This document shows positions 56,803 to 64,000 of a DNA stretch of 64,000 nucleotides, in pieces; within the stretch, counting starts at the first letter, position 1, and the number at the start of each line of letters is the position of its first letter. The notes below the pieces were generated by a model. The model searched no databases, was not told the origin of the DNA, and saw only the letters and a list, made by a program, of their open reading frames with translations. Source of the stretch: Planctomycetota bacterium (GTDB lineage: Bacteria > Planctomycetota > UBA1135 > GCA-002686595); the NCBI GenBank assembly GCA_020638855.1, contig JACKHT010000012.1, positions 1 through 64,000 of the forward strand, read 5' to 3'. The position numbers and the translations under genes are program-made.

Positions 56803-57822
56803 ATGGCCGTTCGCCACGTCTACCCTGAGAATCCCATCTTGGTTCGCCTTTGGCGCGGGAATCGGGTGGAGTCGGTGCACCGGGGAGCTTGGGTCGTGGC
56901 TTCGGGGTCGGGGGAGGTGTTGCATGGGGGCGGTTCCTTCGACGAGCCCGTCTACGTCCGGAGTTCGGTCAAGTGCCTGCAGGCCCTGCCGTTGATCGAG
57001 TCGGGGGCCGCCGAGCGCTTCGCCATGACCACCCAGGAGTTGGCTCTGGCGCTTTCGTCCCACAACGGCGAACCCCAGCACACGCAAACGGCTTTGGGGC
57101 TCTTGAAGCGGCTCGGACTCGGGCCCGAACATCTGCTCTGCGGCGCGTCCCCGGCAGGGGATTCCAAGACGCGCTTTGCGATGCGGGTGGCTGGGGAGCG
57201 TCCCTGCGCCCTGCACCACAATTGCTCGGGAAAGCACGCGGGCTTTCTGGCCCTCGCCACCCACTTGGGCGTTTCGCCCGAGGCCTACTTGGACCCTGAG
57301 AGTGCTTCCCAGCAGATGGTCCGCCAAGCCGTGCTCGACATGGTGGGGCTCGAGCCCAGCGACCTGGAAGTGGCCATCGATGGATGCAGCGCACCCACCT
57401 TTCGCTTCCCCTTGAGCGGGCTGGCACGAGCCTTTGCCACGTTTACGAACCCCGAAACCCTGGCACCCGCGAGAGCGGTGGCTTGTCGGCAGTTGCTGGC
57501 TGCCGCCCAGGCCCATCCCGAACTGATCGGTGGATCCCAAGGCCGCCTATGCACCGATTTGTTGGTGGCCTCGGAGGGCTCCCTGTTTCCCAAGCTGGGC
57601 GCGGAGGCGGTGTACGCAGTGGGGCGGGTGGGACACAACCAGGCCTTGGCGGTCAAGATCGATGATGGCGCCCTACGCGGGTTGCACGCGGTCGTCGCCG
57701 AACTGTTGGATCACCTCGGTTGGTTGCCAAGTTCGGGCTTGGAAGCCTTGAGTACTTACCGCGGACGCATCCTGCGCAACGCGGCTGGTTTGGACGTGGG
57801 AAGGATGGAGGTCGTGCTATGA
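56803..57822 (+). CDS. L-asparaginase II family (PF06089) protein
   Basis: A 339-residue protein of the Rhizobium-type asparaginase family. It shows RNGAWVV-like start (VESVHRGAWVVAS), NCSGKHAGFLALA near residue 143 and the late GRLCTDLLVASEG segment. This family differs from bacterial type I/II enzymes and hydrolyses asparagine to aspartate and ammonia; some members are only known by homology. The start at 56803 (MAVRHVYPENPILV) is favoured. Its stop codon overlaps the nnrD start (ATGA), suggesting co-translation, although there is no metabolic link. Confidence 0.88.
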   Translation: MAVRHVYPENPILVRLWRGNRVESVHRGAWVVASGSGEVLHGGGSFDEPVYVRSSVKCLQALPLIESGAAERFAMTTQELALALSSHNGEPQHTQTALGLLKRLGLGPEHLLCGASPAGDSKTRFAMRVAGERPCALHHNCSGKHAGFLALATHLGVSPEAYLDPESASQQMVRQAVLDMVGLEPSDLEVAIDGCSAPTFRFPLSGLARAFATFTNPETLAPARAVACRQLLAAAQAHPELIGGSQGRLCTDLLVASEGSLFPKLGAEAVYAVGRVGHNQALAVKIDDGALRGLHAVVAELLDHLGWLPSSGLEALSTYRGRILRNAAGLDVGRMEVVL

Positions 57823-58712
57823 CGGGATCCGAATGGACATCCTTGGACGCAGCCATGGTGCCGCCTCCGATTCCGATCGATGCCCACAAGGGACTCTTGG
57901 GGCATGTTTTGTGCGTGTGTGGGAGCCCGGAAATGCCCGGGGCCGCTCAGCTCGTCGTGCGCGCCGCCCAACGGGCTGGCGCGGGCCTAGTCACCCTGGC
58001 CGTGATGCAAACCGAACTCTTCGACCGCGTTGCACCGTATACGCCGGAAACGATCTTCTTGGATTGCTCGCGGACCAAAGATCTGTACGTGGGGCGCTTA
58101 CCGCGCGAGATTGCGAACTACGCCTGCGACGTACGCGTGGCGGGGCCGGGCTTGAACGCTTCAGGCCGGACGCGGGAACTGGTTCGGCGCTTGGTCGAAG
58201 ACGAGTTTGTGGGGCCGCTGGTGCTCGACGCCGACGCCTTGAATGTGCTCGCTGGGGTGCCCGAGTTGTTGACCCTTTCCCAAAGCCAAGTCGTGCTGAC
58301 ACCCCACCCGGGGGAGGCGGAAAGGCTGATCGAGCGCGAGATTCCTAAGGACGAAGCCGGGCGGATCGAGTGTGCTTTGGAGATCGCTGGCCGCTCGGGC
58401 GCCCTGTGCGTGCTCAAGGGGCATGGCACCGTGGTCACCGATGGAAAGCGCGTCTACGTCAACCCTTCGGGTGGTCCCGCGATGGCCACGGCGGGGGCCG
58501 GAGACGTGTTGGCGGGCGTTTTGGGTGCCTATCTGGCCTGGTCCCTGCGCTGTGGCGACCCTGAGTACGATGGCTTCCAGGCCGCATGTGCCGCCGTGTT
58601 CGCCCATGGCGTCGCGGGCGATTTGGCTGCAAAGGAATTGGGGGTACGGGGCACGATTGCGTCGGACTTGGTCCAATTCCTGCCGCGGGCCCAACGCCAA
58701 ATCGAAGGCTAG
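57819..58712 (+). CDS. nnrD: ADP-dependent NAD(P)H-hydrate dehydratase
   Basis: A 297-residue ribokinase-fold enzyme that repairs hydrated NAD(P)H. The family's late motif is GPAMATAGAGDVLAGVLGAYLA (read as AGAGDVLAGVLG), with the catalytic Asp in GDVL. TPHPGEAERLI, VLDADALNVLAG and LKGHGTVVTDG are also typical. Only the NnrD (dehydratase) domain is here; the epimerase NnrE is not fused. The start at 57819 (MTGSEWTSLD) overlaps the asparaginase stop by 4 bp. Confidence 0.92.
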   Translation: MTGSEWTSLDAAMVPPPIPIDAHKGLLGHVLCVCGSPEMPGAAQLVVRAAQRAGAGLVTLAVMQTELFDRVAPYTPETIFLDCSRTKDLYVGRLPREIANYACDVRVAGPGLNASGRTRELVRRLVEDEFVGPLVLDADALNVLAGVPELLTLSQSQVVLTPHPGEAERLIEREIPKDEAGRIECALEIAGRSGALCVLKGHGTVVTDGKRVYVNPSGGPAMATAGAGDVLAGVLGAYLAWSLRCGDPEYDGFQAACAAVFAHGVAGDLAAKELGVRGTIASDLVQFLPRAQRQIEG

Positions 58713-58719
58713 CGGAGCG

Positions 58720-61695
58720 ATGAAGTGCCGGGTTCGCAACGGCCCCATTCGCTGGATGGTCGCCTGCATGCTCCTGGGTTCGCTGGTGGGCTTGGCCTTT
58801 CCCCAGGTACCCTCGAGCGAAGGAGACGTGTCGCGCGAATGGCGTTTGCGCGCCTGGGCAACGGATCCACAAGGCACCGCTTCCGCATGGCAGGCGGCAC
58901 TGGGTAGCGACGACTGGGTACGCTGCTACGACGCCATCGAAGCGCTTGGGCGCACCCCGGAGTCGGCCTACCAAGCCTTTGCGTGGCGATCGAGCGGGGT
59001 GCCTCCGGCGGTTGCCGAACACGCTTCGTTGGTGGGGGCGGTCCACGCTTGGAAGGCCTGCATCCAAGGTCAGGGGTGGGAACCAGCCGCGACTCTCGAC
59101 TACCCGCCGTTGGAATGGGTTGGCGAGGACGAACGGGCCTCCCTGCGGTTGGCTTGGCAGGCTGCGGCGCTGGACAAACTTGCTGCGGCTCGGTTGACGG
59201 CCTGGGTCGTGGGGTCCAATGGGTATGTGACGGAGGCGCAGTGGCAGCGCTTCGAGCCCTACGCCCTGTTGGCCGCACACACCTGGGGTGGGGAGGAGGT
59301 GGCCTTGGTGCTCCGTCCCGACGGTCATTTGGACCTGAATCGGCTCGAGGATTCGCAGCCTTCGCTGTTGGAGGTCCACCTCGGACAAGCGTTCTTGGAG
59401 GGTTTGCGCGCGCATTGTGTGGACGCCGAGGATCGATTCGTGGTCGCGGGAATCGAGTTGGCCCAATCGAAGTTGCGGGGCGAGCCTTATGCCTTCGAGC
59501 GTGATGAGTGGTGGCTGGGTATGCAGAACTGGACCGGCGCCGAGCCCGGGGAGGAAGCCTACGAGTGGGTAGACCGCAAACGCCGTTTTTTGACGGGCCT
59601 GGCGCGCTTGGGTGAGGCGGAGTTGGGTCGTCTGCTGTGGAGCCTCGGCACGGCTAGCGAGATTCCGTGGAAGCCCGAAGCGTTGGCCGCGCTGGGTGGA
59701 AGCGAATCGGCCCGGCGCGATCTCATGGGCTGGGCCACCGATAGTTTGCCCGTAGCAGAAGCCTTGCAGCGCGCTCAGTCGCTGTCGGCCGAAAGGGCCG
59801 GTTGGATCCTGGACAATCTGATTCTTCGGATTTCGGAAGCGAGTCTTGGGGACTTGGATCCATGGCTCGAAGAAACGTGGCCGCTCGGCTTGCGACTTTC
59901 CGCATTCGCAGCGCTTGAGGAAGCCGCGCTGAGCCCTGGTCGAAAACAACGCCTACTCAACTTGCTGCAGGACTCCCAGTTGGAATTGGTGCGCCGCTCG
60001 ATGCGTGCGCTCGCAGCGGACGCGCTGACCGAATCCGACTGGGAAGCCATCGAACGATCGTTCGCGGTTTGGGATGTGGACTCGCAAGAGGTTTTGCTCC
60101 GAGAACTGCCTGCCAAGAACTTGAGCGAAAGCCTGCGAATTCGCTGCCTCACCGTTTTGAAGGCCAACTTGGAACGGGACGGGGTTTGGATCGATGCCGT
60201 GTCCTTGGGCGATCCCAGTGGCGCGGTTTGGGCAACCCTGGTACAGGGCTTAGGGGAGGAATTCGAAAGGAGTCAGGCGGTCTGGGAGAAAGGCGAAGAG
60301 GTTTCCACCAACCGCCTCGCCCATTGGGTGACGGCCATGTTGCGCCAAGATCCGGAGCGGTTGGTGGAGGTCGTGGGACCCTTGTTGGTCCAGCGCGCGC
60401 AGGTCTTGACCCAAAGGGCCCAGCTCTTGACCCAAGGAGAGGGAACCCGGGTCTACTTGGAATTCTCGAAGGAAGCCATCGCTGCCTTGGGGGCCAGCCC
60501 CGCTGGGCGGGCATGGCTTCGGAGCCATCTGGACGAAGCGGCGCTGTGGAACTCACGCCTGCGTATCGAGGTGGCCTTGCAGTTGGCGGCCCATGGCGAC
60601 GAAGAGTTGGACGATGGATTCCGCGTATGGCTGGAAGATCGCGAGCGGGATGACTATGCCCAGCTGGGCGGCGTCTTGCGCGAGCGCTTCTTGAAAGCTC
60701 TCGCTTCACGCGCGGGACCGCTGCATCGGCGCATTGCGGACGAAGCCCAGAACACGCGGGCGGTCACCACGGTGCGGCGCACCGCCATGGCGCTTTTGAT
60801 CGAACACGGTCAGCGCGAACCCTTGTTCCAAATCTTAAAGCGGGAAGCTGCCGGAGAAGGGGTGCGTTTGGCGGCGGAGGCCCTGGCTACCGCTCCCGAC
60901 CCAAGCGTGAGCGAAGCGCTGCGCGCGCGGATGGACCAAGCCGGTCGCGCCATTCGACTGGGACAGGGAAACACCGAACTGGCCGAGGAGATGCTGGTGT
61001 CGCTGCAGGTGGCCCTCGTGCATAGCGGAGGTTGGGAGGCGCGCGACGAGGAGTGGGCGTTGCTCGGCCCCAGTCTCCAAGCGGATGCCGCCGTTCGGGC
61101 CCGGCTGCAAGGTCACTCGGATTTGGAACGCTGGCCGCTCGAGCTGGGGTTGGTGGGTGAATTGGCGCACGAGGGGCAATTGGTGGGCTTGCTCGAGCGT
61201 CACAGCGAGCGCATCCGGATTCTGCCGGGCACCGTCTTGGCTCCGTTCGCCCGGGCCGCGTGGGAGGGCGGCGATGCGGACGGGGCTTGGAGCCTCGCGC
61301 GCATGGCAGAGGCGGCCACGGCTGGGGAAGCGTCCGGGAGGGAAGCCGACCGTGCCCGTTCCGAGGTCGAGTGGCTCCGCTTCCAGCTCGCATGGGAGGC
61401 GCAGGATTGGCCCCGGGTGTCCTGGTACGCGTGGGTGCTCAGCACCCGTTATGCGGAAGGTGGGCTTGCGCGGCGTCAGGTGGAATCGGTGCTGGGGACT
61501 TACGACCTGCGTGTGGGGCGCAACCCCCTGGGGCGGCTGCAAGCCCTGTGGTGGCAAGCCCAAGCGTATCGAGTGGGCGACGACGACCGAGCGCTTGCAG
61601 GGGGCCTATCCGCCGTGGCGCGCAGGCTCGCCTCGGGGTCCCGTAGGGCCCTCGAAGAACAGGCCCGACTGGAGGAATGGCTGCGCCGGAACTGA
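58720..61695 (+). CDS. Large exported helical (HEAT-like) protein
   Basis: A 991-residue protein with a signal or membrane segment near residues 12-30 (WMVACMLLGSLVGLAF) and then long runs of helix-pair sequence, consistent with HEAT/ARM-type repeats. An internal near-duplication is QRAQVLT-QRAQLLT near residue 565. No catalytic motif is seen. Such large, poorly conserved, helical exported proteins are common in Planctomycetota. The ATG at 58720 (MKCRVRNGP) has GGAG 4 nt upstream. It is 7 bp from the nnrD stop, so it may share a transcript. Confidence 0.7.
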   Translation: MKCRVRNGPIRWMVACMLLGSLVGLAFPQVPSSEGDVSREWRLRAWATDPQGTASAWQAALGSDDWVRCYDAIEALGRTPESAYQAFAWRSSGVPPAVAEHASLVGAVHAWKACIQGQGWEPAATLDYPPLEWVGEDERASLRLAWQAAALDKLAAARLTAWVVGSNGYVTEAQWQRFEPYALLAAHTWGGEEVALVLRPDGHLDLNRLEDSQPSLLEVHLGQAFLEGLRAHCVDAEDRFVVAGIELAQSKLRGEPYAFERDEWWLGMQNWTGAEPGEEAYEWVDRKRRFLTGLARLGEAELGRLLWSLGTASEIPWKPEALAALGGSESARRDLMGWATDSLPVAEALQRAQSLSAERAGWILDNLILRISEASLGDLDPWLEETWPLGLRLSAFAALEEAALSPGRKQRLLNLLQDSQLELVRRSMRALAADALTESDWEAIERSFAVWDVDSQEVLLRELPAKNLSESLRIRCLTVLKANLERDGVWIDAVSLGDPSGAVWATLVQGLGEEFERSQAVWEKGEEVSTNRLAHWVTAMLRQDPERLVEVVGPLLVQRAQVLTQRAQLLTQGEGTRVYLEFSKEAIAALGASPAGRAWLRSHLDEAALWNSRLRIEVALQLAAHGDEELDDGFRVWLEDRERDDYAQLGGVLRERFLKALASRAGPLHRRIADEAQNTRAVTTVRRTAMALLIEHGQREPLFQILKREAAGEGVRLAAEALATAPDPSVSEALRARMDQAGRAIRLGQGNTELAEEMLVSLQVALVHSGGWEARDEEWALLGPSLQADAAVRARLQGHSDLERWPLELGLVGELAHEGQLVGLLERHSERIRILPGTVLAPFARAAWEGGDADGAWSLARMAEAATAGEASGREADRARSEVEWLRFQLAWEAQDWPRVSWYAWVLSTRYAEGGLARRQVESVLGTYDLRVGRNPLGRLQALWWQAQAYRVGDDDRALAGGLSAVARRLASGSRRALEEQARLEEWLRRN

Positions 61696-61707
61696 TACCA
61701 TGGGCGC

Positions 61708-62496
61708 ATGAGCCTCACGAACGTATCCGCCCCGGAAGGGGCGCAGTTCACCTTGGACGATCAAATTGGTTTTGTGGCCCTGGTGGACCGCATGGTGCAA
61801 GATCCGGCCATGAAGGTCGTGAACTCGGCGCGCATTTCCTACGACAAGCAGAAGTCGGAATTGTCCGCTGGAGATCGCAAACTCACCAGCTTTCTGTGGC
61901 AGCACGGCCATACGTCGCCCTACCGGCACAGCTTCTTCACCTTCCATTGGAAAGCACCGCTGTTCGTGTTTCGGCAAGCGTTCAAGTACCAGGTGGGTTC
62001 GGGTTGGCGCGAGTACGAAGTCGATGGGCACAGCGTTTCGCTCGAGGTCTTCGACGTGATGTTCGATACCGACAAGGGCTGTTCGTGGAACGAGGTTTCG
62101 GGGCGCTACGTGCAATGGGAACCCGAGTTCTACGTGCCGCACACCATGCGCGCCAACCCGCCGCACGGGAACAAGCAGGCTTCGGTCGATTTGCCCGCCG
62201 ACTTTGACCACGCCGGCGAACGCGAAGCCATGTTGGCCGATTGCCGTGAGGCCTTTGCGAAGTACCAAGAGCGGGTCGAACGGGGGCTCGCGAAGGAAAT
62301 CGCGCGCATGTTGTTGCCCCAGAACCTGTACACCCAGGCGTATTGGACGGTTTCCCTGCAAGGGGTGCTGCACTTCCTCGCGCAGCGTCTCAAGCCGGAT
62401 GCACAGTTCGAGATCCGGCGCTTTGCCCAGGCCATTGAGACCTTGCTCCAGCCCGAAATCGAGCGGCTCGGGCTCGACCCGCGCGAGTGGGCTTAG
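61708..62496 (+). CDS. thyX: FAD-dependent thymidylate synthase ThyX, atypical motif
   Basis: A 262-residue ThyX-like enzyme, which methylates dUMP using FAD and methylene-tetrahydrofolate. The start (NSARISYD, then LWQHGHTSPYRHSFFTFH) and the end of the signature (CSWNEVSGRYVQW) are right. The RHR part of RHRxxSxNExSxRY reads KYQ (residues 93-95), and about 28 extra residues (97-125) split it from SWNEVSGRY at 126-134. I expect an active variant enzyme because the flanking segments are intact, but FAD or dUMP contacts may differ. It follows the exported protein gene by 12 bp. Confidence 0.8.
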   Translation: MSLTNVSAPEGAQFTLDDQIGFVALVDRMVQDPAMKVVNSARISYDKQKSELSAGDRKLTSFLWQHGHTSPYRHSFFTFHWKAPLFVFRQAFKYQVGSGWREYEVDGHSVSLEVFDVMFDTDKGCSWNEVSGRYVQWEPEFYVPHTMRANPPHGNKQASVDLPADFDHAGEREAMLADCREAFAKYQERVERGLAKEIARMLLPQNLYTQAYWTVSLQGVLHFLAQRLKPDAQFEIRRFAQAIETLLQPEIERLGLDPREWA

Positions 62497-62503
62497 CATC
62501 TCC

Positions 62504-63520
62504 ATGGGCTCTAGCGCGCCGATCTTGATCATGAGCTCCGAGCGATCGGGCTCCAACCTGCTGCGGACTCTGTTGTCCAACCACACAGACCTCGCGGGGC
62601 CCATGGCTGCGCAGTTCTTGAACCTGTTTCCGGATCGCTTGGACGTCTTTGAACCACTCGACGAGGAGGAAGGGGCGATTGCCCTGGTGGAGGCCATGCT
62701 GGCGGTGGCCAACCATCAAACCTTTCGCTGGGGACTGGCGATCGATGCGGCGCAGTTGGTGCGTGATCATGGGGTGCGCGATTTCTTGGGGGCTTTTGAT
62801 GCCCTGTACCGGGCGTGGCAGGCGATGGATGGGGCGCGACGCTACGTGTGCAAGGAAAACCGGTTGTTCGACCATGCGCCTGCCCTGATGGAGCGGTTCC
62901 CCGGGACCCAGGTGCTCTACTTGGTGCGCGATCCGCGCGATTATGTGCTCTCCTGGCAGAAGGCCCCGATCCTCAACAACACGCCGCACGAGGCAGCGGT
63001 GGCTTGGCAGCGCGAGCAGCAGGCATGTTTGCAGATCGAAGCGCGCTATCCAACGGCGGTCAAACGCCTCGCCTACGAACAGTTGGTCCAGGACCCCGCG
63101 GGCTGCATGACCGACGTCTTGGAGTTCCTGGGGGAGAGCCCGCAGGCCGCCTGTTTTGAAGTGCAAGGCGAGAAGAACGAGGGTCAGGCGTGGAGTAGTT
63201 TCTGGAAGAACCTGACCCAGCCTGTGCTTTCCGAAAACTTCCACAAGTTCCGCGGCGCCTTTCCGGCGCGCACCTTGGAGATGATCGAAACGGTCTGTTT
63301 GCCGAGCATGCGGGCGCTGGGTTATCGGCCCGAGACGAGCCACCGCTGGCGCCCCGGTCCGTGGTTCGCTGCGCGCGAACGGCGTTTGGCCGCGCGCAAC
63401 GATGCTCGGCTGCGACGCGAGCACGCGAGTACCGTCCGGGTCATCCAAGAACGCGATGCGATGTTGCACGGCATGATCCAGGCTCGCTACAAGCCGGAGC
63501 TGGGGCAGGGGCGCGGCTAG
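62504..63520 (+). CDS. Sulfotransferase
   Basis: A 338-residue PAPS-dependent sulfotransferase. The 5'-phosphosulfate loop is MSSERSGSNLLRTLLSNH near residue 10, and the 3'-phosphate site is LVRDPRDYVLSW near residue 140. The last 40 residues are basic and helical (RERRLAARNDARLRREH). The acceptor may be a cell-surface glycan or lipid, but this is not visible in the sequence. Sulfotransferases are frequent in marine Planctomycetota. The ATG at 62504 (MGSSAPILIMSS) is 7 bp after thyX. Confidence 0.88.
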   Translation: MGSSAPILIMSSERSGSNLLRTLLSNHTDLAGPMAAQFLNLFPDRLDVFEPLDEEEGAIALVEAMLAVANHQTFRWGLAIDAAQLVRDHGVRDFLGAFDALYRAWQAMDGARRYVCKENRLFDHAPALMERFPGTQVLYLVRDPRDYVLSWQKAPILNNTPHEAAVAWQREQQACLQIEARYPTAVKRLAYEQLVQDPAGCMTDVLEFLGESPQAACFEVQGEKNEGQAWSSFWKNLTQPVLSENFHKFRGAFPARTLEMIETVCLPSMRALGYRPETSHRWRPGPWFAARERRLAARNDARLRREHASTVRVIQERDAMLHGMIQARYKPELGQGRG

Positions 63521-63557
63521 TGCGGTCCCCTTACCTGGAGCGATCCTAGGAGCGAGC

Positions 63558-64000
63558 ATGCAAGACGGTCAATCGACTCCCTCCGCAAAAGCGAATCCGG
63601 CTTTGCCGGGGGCCTATGGGACCCGGGCCTATGCGCAGTGCCTGGAACACCTGGGCCAACCGGTCGAGCTGCCCGCATCGGGCGGTTGGGTTTTGGAGCG
63701 AGCCTGGGATGGTTGCGTCGATGCCACGGGCCCGTACCCGCTGCTTTGCCCTTCGGATCCGAGCCGATTGGAGCGGGACTTCGAGGACTTGGCTTCCAAG
63801 TGGCTGAGCGTCGCAGCCGTGATCGATCCGATGATCGAGTTGGCTCCGGATGTGTTGCAGCGAGCGTTCCCTGATCGATGGGTGGCGTACAAAGAACACT
63901 TCGTCGTGGATCTCAGCAAACCCCTGGAAACCACACTCTCGGGGCATCACCAGCGCAAGGCCAAGCGCGGCGAGCGGCGCGTACGCATCGAGTGGAACGA
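63558..64000 (+). CDS. FemAB/GNAT-like acyltransferase, start only (runs off the window)
   Basis: The first 147 codons of a gene that continues past the window end. It starts at 63558 (MQDGQSTPSAK) with AGGAGCG just before it. The last visible stretch, SGHHQRKAKRGERRVRIEWN, matches the basic helix that precedes the acyltransferase core in FemAB-type and related GNAT proteins. The preceding VAYKEHFVVDLSKPLE is compatible. The substrate is unknown. Completeness cannot be judged here. Confidence 0.65.
   Translation, partial: MQDGQSTPSAKANPALPGAYGTRAYAQCLEHLGQPVELPASGGWVLERAWDGCVDATGPYPLLCPSDPSRLERDFEDLASKWLSVAAVIDPMIELAPDVLQRAFPDRWVAYKEHFVVDLSKPLETTLSGHHQRKAKRGERRVRIEWN

Overview
The window is GC-rich chromosomal DNA, most likely from a Planctomycetota bacterium of the deep marine lineages. 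Pointers are a ThuA / PVC-type dehydrogenase / cytochrome c fusion, exported proteins with DCNxNGxPDxCD repeats and PPC domains, an N-type ATPase operon, and many single genes with little operon structure. This assignment is inference from gene content; there is no rRNA to confirm it.

Bases 1-9576 form a distinct compartment. Seven genes (a radical SAM enzyme, two large exported proteins, a formyltransferase-like enzyme and three small unknowns) lie on both strands. Every gap between or beside them except one carries a copy of the same roughly 200-bp inverted-repeat element, called E1-E7 here. I did not see it in the remaining 54 kb. Two genes end with a TAG whose last base is the first base of the element. 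The compartment stops 5 bp from the hscA stop codon.

Bases 9577-14846 hold a complete isc operon on the minus strand (iscR-iscS-iscU-iscA-hscB-hscA, no ferredoxin gene) behind a visible TATAAT box. From 15041 to 23663 come a small zinc-ribbon protein, a thioesterase, a FecCD/ABC importer pair without a binding protein, membrane proteins, dprA, a TlpA-like thioredoxin whose active site reads W-TGA-G-P-C (probable selenocysteine), and an exported protein of unknown function.

Bases 23772-29042 encode the large ThuA/cytochrome c protein, Ada and MarC. Bases 29058-35733 encode an N-ATPase in the order atpD-C-Q-R-B-E-F-A-G with overlapping genes and no separate delta subunit. Next come a SpoIIAA-like protein, ClpC, an McsA-like zinc protein and MurD, with a 26-bp tandem repeat between mcsA and murD.

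Bases 42153-64000 hold a PEGA lipoprotein, two tRNA-Ser genes (GCT and TGA anticodons), a YejM-like sulfatase-fold membrane protein, AddB and AddA, an SDR enzyme, DoxX, a GT39-like membrane protein, a bifunctional-nuclease-family protein, asparaginase, NnrD, a large exported protein, a ThyX variant with an insertion inside its signature, a sulfotransferase, and the start of an acyltransferase cut by the window edge.

The strongest leads are the candidate selenoprotein at 21394-22479 and the repeat-punctuated gene compartment at 1-9576. Residue positions are hand counts and may be off by one or two.
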